Assembly (NCBI GenBank): GCA_024403855.1
Contig: JAKSRC010000012.1
Location: 1-64,000 of the forward strand
Direction: 5' to 3'
Source of the DNA: Saccharofermentans sp.
Lineage (GTDB): Bacteria; Bacillota; Clostridia; Saccharofermentanales; Saccharofermentanaceae
Length of the DNA: 64,000 nt
Shown: piece by piece, positions 30,168 through 36,849 of the stretch
Layout: every line of letters begins with the position of its first letter
Numbering within the stretch: the stretch's first letter is position 1
Made by a program: the position numbers and the translations under genes
Notes under the pieces: generated by a model
The model's database searches: none
Told to the model about the DNA's origin: nothing
The model's input: only the letters and a program-made list of their open reading frames with translations

Positions 30168-30345
30168 TTCACGAAAAACGCTAATTTCGTGAATAAATCG
30201 TACACTTTAGTCTGATTTTCACGCTACGTTCACGAAAATCGCAATTTTCGTGAATCCTACGTGAATGTGGCAAAGCAAGCGCAAAGAAAATTGCGATTGA
30301 CAATTTCTTATCCAAATCGCTCGAAAATAAGGATTTTGGATAATT
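30168..30345. repeat. TTCACG-word and TTATCC-word palindrome cluster with CTCGAAAA box
   Basis: ATTCACGAAA and TTTCGTGAAT pair near 30167-30195. TTCACGAAAAT (30229-30239) pairs perfectly with 30244-30254 round a 4-base loop. TTATCCAAA near 30308 pairs with TTTGGATAA near 30334, and the loop carries CTCGAAAA (30320-30327). A TTGCCCCATCTCACCC tract and the thrS terminator follow, the same order as at the other three repeat loci. A strict 51-bp period is not seen here. Confidence 0.65.
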
Positions 30346-30365
30346 GCCCCATCTCACCCACACGC

Positions 30366-30404
30366 AAAAAAGAGGCTGCGAAAAACCTTAAGTCTTTCAC
30401 AGCC
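30366..30404 (-). terminator. Intrinsic terminator of thrS
   Basis: Stem GGCTGCGAAA (30374-30383) with TTTCACAGCC (30395-30404), one mismatch, and TCTTTTTT on the minus strand after it. The stem is related to the terminator at 289-321. Confidence 0.8.
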
Positions 30405-30467
30405 ACTTTAATTATTTTCGACTGCATGAGACCTGAATCAAACGCTTCGGCCTCATTCTAAACTGTC

Positions 30468-32291
30468 TCAGATTTCCTGAGGGAGTTCCAATGTTCTCTC
30501 AGCGTTGAGCTTCTTGCAGAGATCAACAAACTTATCCAAAGGTACGCCCTGGAGCTGCTTGTTGGAGCTTCTGACGTTGACAGATACTGTGTTCTCAGCA
30601 GCTTCCTTATCGCCTACAACGAGGATATAAGGATCCTTCATCTGCTTGAATCTCTTGATCTTGTCTCTCATGTTGACGTCTGTTAAGTCGGACTCAACTC
30701 TTACGCCGGCATTTCTGAGAGTGTCGCAAACCTTCTGTGCATATTCGTTGTGCTCAGGTCTGATCGGTACAACTGCAACCTGATAAGGGTTGAGCCAGAA
30801 CGGGAATGCGCCCTTGAAGTGCTCTGTGATGATACCGATGAAACGTTCGAAAGAACCGAAGATAGCTCTGTGGATAACGATAGGCATCTTCTGAGCGCCG
30901 TCCTTGTCAACAAATGTGAGCTCAAAGTTATGAGGGAGCTGGAAGTCCAACTGAACTGTACCGCACTGCCACTCACGGCCGAGAGCATCCTTAATCTGAA
31001 GGTCGATCTTCGGACCATAGAATGCACCGTCACCGGCATTGATCTCGTAATTGCCATCGCCATACTTCTCATCGAGAATTTCCTTCAAAGAAGCTTCAGC
31101 GGAATTCCAGGACTCAATATCACCCATGAAGTCGTCAGGTCTTGTAGAGAACTCTGCTCTGTATGTGATACCGAATGTCTTGTAGATCTCGTCTGCGATT
31201 GCGATAACGTCCTTGATCTCATCCTTGATCTGCTCAGGTGTTACGAATGTATGGTCATCGTCCTGACGGAATTCCTGAACTCTGAAAAGACCATTCATCT
31301 GACCGGACTTTTCCTTACGGTGAAGAACATCGTATTCGCTGTAACGGATAGGAAGTTCCTTGTAAGAGTGCATGGTGCGCTTGTAGGACATCATGGCATT
31401 CGGGCAGTTCATCGGCTTTGCAGCCATTGTATCTTCAGCATCAACAGAATATGCAGAAGAATCATCGCTCTCTACTGCATCTGTAGCATTAACGCCCTTT
31501 GTGATACCGGGAACGATGAACATGTTGTTCTGATAGTGTGCCCAGTGACCGGAAATGAGCCAGAGCTTCTTGTTGTTGATCAAAGGTGCAGAGATTTCTG
31601 TGTAGTTGTGCTTGAGCTGAATCTCTCTGGAGTACTTCATGAGTTCCTGATAGAGGATCCATCCTCTCGGGAGCCAGTAAGCCATACCGGGTGCTGTCTC
31701 ACGGAACATGAAGAGGTCGAGCTGTGTGCCGATCTTCTTGTGGTCTCTTTCCTGAGCTTCCTTGAGCCATGCGAGGTGAGCCTTGAGTTCATCCTTTGTA
31801 GGGAAAGCGAAAAGATAGATTCTCTGGAGCTGGTCTCTTGTCTCGTCGCCTCTCCAGTAAGCACCTGAAACGCTCTTGATCTTGTAAGCTGTGCCCATGA
31901 GCTCCTGTGAATTCTCAACGTGAGGTCCACGGCAGAGATCTACATAGTCGTCGCCTGTGTTATATGTAGTGATTGTCTCGCCATCAGGCAAGTCTTCGAT
32001 AAGTTCCTTCTTGAACTTCTGATCCTTGAAGAGCTCCAAAGCATCAGCCTTAGAGATTTCCTTGCGTGTCCAAGTCTCTCTACGCTTGATGATTTCACGC
32101 ATCTTTTCTTCAATTACCGGGAAATCTTCTTCTGTGACCGTTCTGGGAAGTACGAAATCGTAGTAGCATCCGTCATCGATCTGGGGTCCGATTGCGAACT
32201 GTACGTCCTTGCCGTAGATCTCAATTACGGCCTTAGCCAATACGTGTGCCAATGAGTGGCGGTACAGCTGCAAAAATTCTTCTTTTTCCAT
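30468..32291 (-). CDS. thrS: Threonyl-tRNA synthetase lacking the TGS domain
   Basis: This class II enzyme charges tRNA-Thr. The 607-residue protein starts at once with the editing/second additional domain (RHSLAHVLAKAV, the HxxxH motif), followed by the catalytic core with GAYWRGDE, MNCPNAMM (zinc Cys), the motif 2 segment LFRVQEFRQDD, and GSFERFIGIITEH near motif 3, then the anticodon-binding domain. Usual bacterial enzymes of about 640 residues have an N-terminal TGS domain, which is missing here. A short insertion (NATDAVESDDSSAYSVDAED) precedes the zinc Cys. The ATG at 32291 is chosen because GAGGAGG lies 11 bases upstream; 23 further codons are open but would include that site. The ends of thrS and the acyltransferase gene are divergent. 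Confidence 0.94.
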   Translation of the reverse strand: MEKEEFLQLYRHSLAHVLAKAVIEIYGKDVQFAIGPQIDDGCYYDFVLPRTVTEEDFPVIEEKMREIIKRRETWTRKEISKADALELFKDQKFKKELIEDLPDGETITTYNTGDDYVDLCRGPHVENSQELMGTAYKIKSVSGAYWRGDETRDQLQRIYLFAFPTKDELKAHLAWLKEAQERDHKKIGTQLDLFMFRETAPGMAYWLPRGWILYQELMKYSREIQLKHNYTEISAPLINNKKLWLISGHWAHYQNNMFIVPGITKGVNATDAVESDDSSAYSVDAEDTMAAKPMNCPNAMMSYKRTMHSYKELPIRYSEYDVLHRKEKSGQMNGLFRVQEFRQDDDHTFVTPEQIKDEIKDVIAIADEIYKTFGITYRAEFSTRPDDFMGDIESWNSAEASLKEILDEKYGDGNYEINAGDGAFYGPKIDLQIKDALGREWQCGTVQLDFQLPHNFELTFVDKDGAQKMPIVIHRAIFGSFERFIGIITEHFKGAFPFWLNPYQVAVVPIRPEHNEYAQKVCDTLRNAGVRVESDLTDVNMRDKIKRFKQMKDPYILVVGDKEAAENTVSVNVRSSNKQLQGVPLDKFVDLCKKLNAERTLELPQEI

Positions 32292-32388
32292 TTTAAAAAA
32301 TGCCTCCTCTAGAGTTTTATGCGCAGAACCGCTGCGCAGAGTTAAAAGATTGTACCACAAATAGGGAAAAAATGTTTATTATCTGTAT

Positions 32389-33381
32389 ATGAGCCGTAGA
32401 AATCAAAGTCTGAACTTATTGAAAGCGATTGCCTGCATAGCAGTCGTGTTTATTCATGTGCGTTTTCCGGGCACATTCGGAACGATAATGCAGGTCGCCG
32501 CGCAGTTTGCCGTACCCGTTTTCTTCCTGATCGCAGGCTATTTTTCCTACGATTGCGACAGCGCGAAAATCGAGAAAAGACTTGCAAGAATCCTGAAGAT
32601 CCTGCTGTTCAGTTATCTCTGTTTCTTCGTTTACGACATAGTTATTCTGCTCGTCAGAAACCAGGATATAGCAGCATGGTTCCGGTCTAATTTCACCTGG
32701 AAAACACCCATCTTTTACATCGTTTTCTGTACTGTGGATTTCGCTACTCCGCTATGGTATCTGATCGCTATGGCAGAGACCTATTGCGCCTGGTATTTCA
32801 TCGCTAAGAAGCACAAAAAAGACCTCTTTGTTAAGCTCATGCCGCTGTTTCTGGTAATCAGCATTCTGTTCACTACTGTCAGTGAATCTCTTAACTGGCC
32901 ATGGCCTTTCAGAATGAATTTTATCGTGAGAGCGGTTCCGTGGTTCCTGTTCGGCTGTATGGTTCGAAAAGACTCCTCTCTGACCGAAAAATTCAGCAAT
33001 ATTCAGCTGGCGATTACTGCATTTGTTGCGTTTGTCGCATCGCTCCTGCCTGTCATTATCAACACCGGAATCAATTTCAGCTATGCCTGCTGCGTAGTCT
33101 CGACAACGGCAATGTTCCTGCTGGCGATTAAAAATCCCAATGTTGAGACCGGCAAATTCGTGCAGTATCTCGGCGACAAATTGTCTTTATACGTCTACAT
33201 CTCTCACTACATAATCAGAGGAATCCTTTTCGTGCTTGTCGAAAAGTTCGGCCTTTTCAGCACAGACAATGTGATTTACACCTGGATTCAGCCGCTTTTG
33301 GTCGTCGCGATATCGATATTAGTGGCCTTGGTAATAGATCTTGTTTTCGGAAGGCTTAAGAGAACCAAAGCAACATATTGA
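32389..33381 (+). CDS. Acyltransferase-3 family membrane protein
   Basis: The 330-residue protein has about ten hydrophobic helices and the family's N-terminal signature: NLLKAIACIAVVFIHVRFPG, with the catalytic-type His in helix 1, then PVFFLIAGYFSYD. Family members O-acetylate or otherwise acylate cell-surface sugars and lipids. The substrate cannot be told. The start ATG has no clear ribosome site, and a TATTAT box lies only about 12 bases upstream, so the transcript might be nearly leaderless. It is divergent from thrS and precedes the pilus operon by 184 bases. Confidence 0.75.
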   Translation: MSRRNQSLNLLKAIACIAVVFIHVRFPGTFGTIMQVAAQFAVPVFFLIAGYFSYDCDSAKIEKRLARILKILLFSYLCFFVYDIVILLVRNQDIAAWFRSNFTWKTPIFYIVFCTVDFATPLWYLIAMAETYCAWYFIAKKHKKDLFVKLMPLFLVISILFTTVSESLNWPWPFRMNFIVRAVPWFLFGCMVRKDSSLTEKFSNIQLAITAFVAFVASLLPVIINTGINFSYACCVVSTTAMFLLAIKNPNVETGKFVQYLGDKLSLYVYISHYIIRGILFVLVEKFGLFSTDNVIYTWIQPLLVVAISILVALVIDLVFGRLKRTKATY

Positions 33382-33565
33382 ACATTTCGGCGGCATTTTG
33401 TGCTTGTCGTGTTTTACATTTAGATTAAAAATCTTTTACATTCATCGTTTTGGTATAAGTCCGGTGGTACAATGCATTTTATTAATAATAAATGTGTATT
33501 GGGCGAACTATGGGCATTTTCGCCATATAGCGATCAATCACATGCATTGGATTGTGGAGAGATAA

Positions 33566-34081
33566 GTGCGCAAAACTGCACGTAAAGTTGAACCTAAGAA
33601 AAGCCTGTGGGAAAGATACAGATCCCTGTGGCTTCTGTTGATAAAACTGGCAATCGTAATCCTTGTTGTATGGCTTGGATTGTTTTTCGTTGTCGGTATC
33701 TTTCCTGTTCACGGCAACTTCATGTATCCAATGCTCAAAGACGGAGATCTGGCTATAACTTTAAAGCTGGGAGGCTATGAAAGAGGTCAGGTCGTTGCAT
33801 ACGAAGTTGACGGTGGAACCAGATTTGCACGAATCGTTGCATTAAATGGCGACGCAGTCCTGATCGATGAACAATACACGATCAACGGACAGCAGCCTTA
33901 CGAAGAGGTCTTCTACGCAACCGAGTATTCGACACCGATCAATGTAAGCATGAACGGGAATCAGGTGTACCTGCTCAACGACTATCGCGAAAACATGGGC
34001 GACAGCAGAAGTTATGGTCCGATAACGACCGATAACCTGAAAGGACACGTGATCTTTATGTTCAGATGGAGAAGTTTTTAA
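33566..34081 (+). CDS. Catalytically dead signal peptidase I homologue (SipA-like pilus factor)
   Basis: The 171-residue protein has the type I signal peptidase layout: one membrane helix (about 20-44), then box B (GNFMYPMLKDGD), box C (RGQVVAYE), box D (FARIVALNGD) and box E (LLNDYRENMGDSRSYG). In active enzymes box B has Ser just before the Met and box D has Lys two residues after the aromatic start; here these are Phe52 and Ala88. Both members of the Ser-Lys dyad are therefore gone while the fold motifs remain. Streptococcal SipA of the FCT pilus islands is likewise a signal peptidase homologue without the dyad and is needed for pilus assembly. Position directly before the pilin and sortase genes supports the same role. 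The start is GTG with GGAGAG upstream. The pilus assembly role is an inference by analogy. Confidence 0.8.
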   Translation: MRKTARKVEPKKSLWERYRSLWLLLIKLAIVILVVWLGLFFVVGIFPVHGNFMYPMLKDGDLAITLKLGGYERGQVVAYEVDGGTRFARIVALNGDAVLIDEQYTINGQQPYEEVFYATEYSTPINVSMNGNQVYLLNDYRENMGDSRSYGPITTDNLKGHVIFMFRWRSF

Positions 34082-34125
34082 ATTAGTTTTGACTATTTTG
34101 AAAAATAAATTTAGGAGGAGAGAAA

Positions 34126-35340
34126 ATGCAGATTTTTGGCACAAAGGCATTTAAGGTTTTGACCGGAACAGCTGTTGCAGCTGCAATGTTGTTGCCGTCA
34201 ATGAGTTTAGCTGCAGCTACAACTTACACGCCCGTAGCAGGAGGAGAATTCACTTTCGAGAAGACTCTTACATACGATGCTGATGCGATTTTGCCCGACA
34301 TCACTTTCGATTTTGCTATCGTCGGCGGAACTGCAAAGAAGGCTTCAACAAATCATGTTGCTGTCTACAGCGGAACCGATGCAGCAAGAGTAAAGACAGG
34401 TACAGCCGCAGATTCAGCATCACTCACAGATACAGATCTGGAAGATGCAATCGACAGCGTATCCTTTGGTGCGGCAGATACCGATGCATCCGGTGAGACA
34501 ACAAAAAATGCTACAGTTGACCTGTCAGGCGTTTACTTCAACGAACCCGGTGTTTACAGATATAAGATCACTGAGGTTGTAAATAGCGCCAACGTAGCTC
34601 ACGGTGTCACCTACGATGATACATCTCGTTATCTTGATGTTTACGTTACAGACAGCGGTTCAGGTGTACTTGCTGTTTCAGGTTATGTTCTTCACAGCCA
34701 GGAAGACTACGTTCCTTTCACAACAGGCTCAACAGATCCTACAGCTAAGTCTGAGGGCTTCACAAACGCTTATGAGACAGAGAATCTCACGATCGCTTTG
34801 GATGTTGACGGTAACCAGGCTTCCAGAGACGAGTATTTTGAAGTAAAGCTTTCAATTACAGGTGCGATTCCCGGAACAGAATACACTGTTGATCTCACCA
34901 ATGCAGATGCAACAACTTCTGTAAACGGTGCAAGCTCAGCAGCTCATACAAACCCTGCTTCCATCACTACAGATGCTTCCGGTAAGGCAGAAGTAAGCTT
35001 CTGGCTCCAGAACGGCCAGAGCATTGATGTTCTCGGCTTGTCTTATGGAACAACTTATACAGTTACAGTTTCTAACGAGGATGGCGACCTGGTTGCTGAC
35101 GGTTATGTAGCTGCTGTAGAAGCTGATCCTGCGTCAGAAGGTACAGCAAGCGGTGATACATTCACTGATACAGATGGTATCAAGGAAGATACTACTGTTA
35201 CTTTCACTCTTACAAAGAACGGCATTATTCCTACAGGTGTAATCCTTGCAGTAGCTCCGGCAGTTGCAGTCTTTGTGATCGGTGGACTTGGTGTAACAGG
35301 TATTGCTCTTAAGAATCGTAAGAAGAATGACGAAGAGTAA
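34126..35340 (+). CDS. Major pilin, FctA/T3 (Spy0128-like) family
   Basis: The 404-residue protein has a signal peptide (cleavage near residue 30), two beta domains and a C-terminal sorting signal: IPTG at 368-371, a hydrophobic helix and the tail KNRKKNDEE. The first domain keeps the streptococcal T3 pilin pattern for an internal isopeptide bond: Lys46 in FTFEKTL, Glu150 in YRYKITEV and Asn214 in GFTNAYE. In the second domain the expected Lys and Asn positions (IALDV, FTLTK) are not conserved, so that bond is probably absent. A degenerate PTG sorting motif instead of LPxTG matches T3-type pilins (VPTG), which are polymerised by a class B-like sortase, and such an enzyme is encoded next. AGGAGGAG precedes the ATG. 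It is probably the backbone subunit. Confidence 0.85.
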   Translation: MQIFGTKAFKVLTGTAVAAAMLLPSMSLAAATTYTPVAGGEFTFEKTLTYDADAILPDITFDFAIVGGTAKKASTNHVAVYSGTDAARVKTGTAADSASLTDTDLEDAIDSVSFGAADTDASGETTKNATVDLSGVYFNEPGVYRYKITEVVNSANVAHGVTYDDTSRYLDVYVTDSGSGVLAVSGYVLHSQEDYVPFTTGSTDPTAKSEGFTNAYETENLTIALDVDGNQASRDEYFEVKLSITGAIPGTEYTVDLTNADATTSVNGASSAAHTNPASITTDASGKAEVSFWLQNGQSIDVLGLSYGTTYTVTVSNEDGDLVADGYVAAVEADPASEGTASGDTFTDTDGIKEDTTVTFTLTKNGIIPTGVILAVAPAVAVFVIGGLGVTGIALKNRKKNDEE

Positions 35341-35368
35341 TAAGGCAACTAATTAAGATCGAACGAAC

Positions 35369-36106
35369 ATGGGCACTAAGGGTAAGAAAGTAATCAGAGC
35401 AATCGATCGAATCACAGATGCGATACTTATGATCTTTTTTGCCCTGTGCCTGGTTCTTGGTCTTTACATCGCTTACGACTCTTACTACGTATACACACAG
35501 GCGTCTTCGGACAGAATGTCCGGATTTAAGCCGGCAGTCGCAGAAGGCGAAAATATTGACACAGGAGTTCTTAAAGAACTGTCAAAAGACGTAGTAGGAT
35601 GGCTGACGATCGACGGCACAAGCATCGACTACCCGGTTATGCAGGGTGGAAGTAATACGGATTATCTGAACAAGGATCCTTATGGCGACTTTTCACTCTC
35701 GGGTTCGATCTTCGTTGATTCGGCAAATGCAGGCGATTTTACAGATTCTTATAGCCTTATCTACGGTCACCATATGGAACGCGGTTTCATGTTCGGTGCA
35801 TTAGATGACTATAGGGACGAAGCTTTTGGTAATACACATACCACCGGCAGGATCATCACCGTCGACGGCAGAGTTATCGAACTTCAGCTTTGTGCAGTTA
35901 TTAATGCATTAACTACAGAAGGTATTGTTTTCGATGTCAGGTATGCCAATCGTAATATTGAAGGACTGATCGAATACATAAATAACAATAAGATTTATGT
36001 AAGAGATGTTGAGATTGATGGAGTGCGTCTTTATGCTCTTTCGACATGCACTTCTTCTACTTCTCAAGAAAGACTGATCGTATTGTTTCGTGAGGTAAAC
36101 GGTTGA
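35369..36106 (+). CDS. Class B sortase (pilin polymerase candidate)
   Basis: The 245-residue enzyme has an N-terminal membrane helix (15-34) and the sortase B catalytic triad: His134 in LIYGHHM, Cys227 in ALSTCTSS and Arg235 in QERLIVL. Sortases cut the sorting signal and join the subunit to a Lys or to the wall. It lies 28 bases after the pilin gene and overlaps the next gene by 4 bases. In streptococcal FCT-2/3 islands the pilus-building sortase next to sipA and the T3-type pilin is of class B structure, so polymerisation of the IPTG pilin is the likely job. No other sortase is present in the window; whether this one also anchors the giant LPSTG protein cannot be told, and a separate housekeeping sortase is likelier. 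Confidence 0.87.
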   Translation: MGTKGKKVIRAIDRITDAILMIFFALCLVLGLYIAYDSYYVYTQASSDRMSGFKPAVAEGENIDTGVLKELSKDVVGWLTIDGTSIDYPVMQGGSNTDYLNKDPYGDFSLSGSIFVDSANAGDFTDSYSLIYGHHMERGFMFGALDDYRDEAFGNTHTTGRIITVDGRVIELQLCAVINALTTEGIVFDVRYANRNIEGLIEYINNNKIYVRDVEIDGVRLYALSTCTSSTSQERLIVLFREVNG

Positions 36107-36849
36107 GGAAATTAAAGTTTATAATCACATTCCTTTTTGGAATTGTTATAACTCTTAATTCATTCGTAATGGCTACGGATGTCATGGCAGGTGTTGTCTA
36201 TGAACCTGTCACTGTCACTGTGCCGTTTACTGCAAATGGTGGCGATACGGTAACAATTGAATCCCTTGACGGAAGTTATCAGGATTCAGTCACACTCCCT
36301 TCGGCAAGGACCGAGAAAGAATCCGGCAAATTTGATCTCAGTTTTAATGAACCGGATACATATGAATATATTCTTAAAGATGGCACCAAGGAATTAAGCG
36401 TAAACATCTTCATTTATGACGAAGGCTCTGCCGCACTTGCTGCCAATGTCTCAGTTTACGACGCCAACGGAACCAAAGTTGATTCCGCAAACTTCTACGA
36501 AAGTACCTATGTAGAACTCATTCTGGATACTGAAGGAGAAGGTAGTGCCACAGGCGATGGCATTTATTTACATGGTACCAGCGTAACTGTTACCGCTATT
36601 CCGGACGCGAAAAACACTTTCACCGGCTGGAAAGATGAAGAAGGAAATATCGTAAGCACTGATCTCGAGTATACATTCACGATCGATGGCACCAGTGCTG
36701 ATGTTTATAGATTAACTGCAGTTTTCAAGAAGATACCGCCCATCATCGGTACGGGCGAAAAGATCGGCGCTTCAAGCATAGCAGGTGCTATCCTGGTTTT
36801 GTGCGCGGTCCTGTTTTTCGCGATAGGAGGAACTCAGCATGAAACCTAA
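36103..36849 (+). CDS. Accessory pilus/surface protein (FctB-like candidate)
   Basis: The 248-residue protein begins with a signal peptide and has an N-terminal T3-pilin-like beta domain (FDLSFNEPDTYEYILKDGTK resembles the GVYFNEPGVYRYKITE part of the major pilin). A bacterial InlB-like repeat (YLHGTSVTVTAIPD, FTGWKDEEGN) follows, then PPIIGTGEK and a C-terminal hydrophobic helix. The end, IGGTQHET, lacks the usual basic tail, so sorting by sortase is doubtful; it may stay in the membrane or be a wall-linking minor subunit. The start is TTG, overlapping the sortase stop (TTGA), and AGG lies upstream. It overlaps the next gene by 11 bases, so it belongs to the pilus operon. Confidence 0.6.
   Translation: MRKLKFIITFLFGIVITLNSFVMATDVMAGVVYEPVTVTVPFTANGGDTVTIESLDGSYQDSVTLPSARTEKESGKFDLSFNEPDTYEYILKDGTKELSVNIFIYDEGSAALAANVSVYDANGTKVDSANFYESTYVELILDTEGEGSATGDGIYLHGTSVTVTAIPDAKNTFTGWKDEEGNIVSTDLEYTFTIDGTSADVYRLTAVFKKIPPIIGTGEKIGASSIAGAILVLCAVLFFAIGGTQHET

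Larger units (their letters stand above)
29859..30467. other. 609-bp intergenic region between glmU and thrS
   Basis: Contains the glmU promoter (near 29900), a stretch at 29972-30017 whose ends CCCCT and AGGGG can pair around an inner GAAC/GTTC, a 20-base motif at 30098-30117 also found at 24134-24153, the TTCACG-word palindromes (30168-30254), a CTCGAAAA box (30320-30327), a C-rich tract and the thrS terminator. No gene or known RNA was recognised. Confidence 0.6.

Noticed and set aside
30750..31868. A 372-codon plus-strand frame opposite thrS
   Set aside because: It lies entirely antisense to a conserved synthetase with intact motifs and has no recognisable domain.
33566..34081. Active type I signal peptidase
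   Set aside because: Both catalytic positions are replaced (Phe52 for Ser, Ala88 for Lys).
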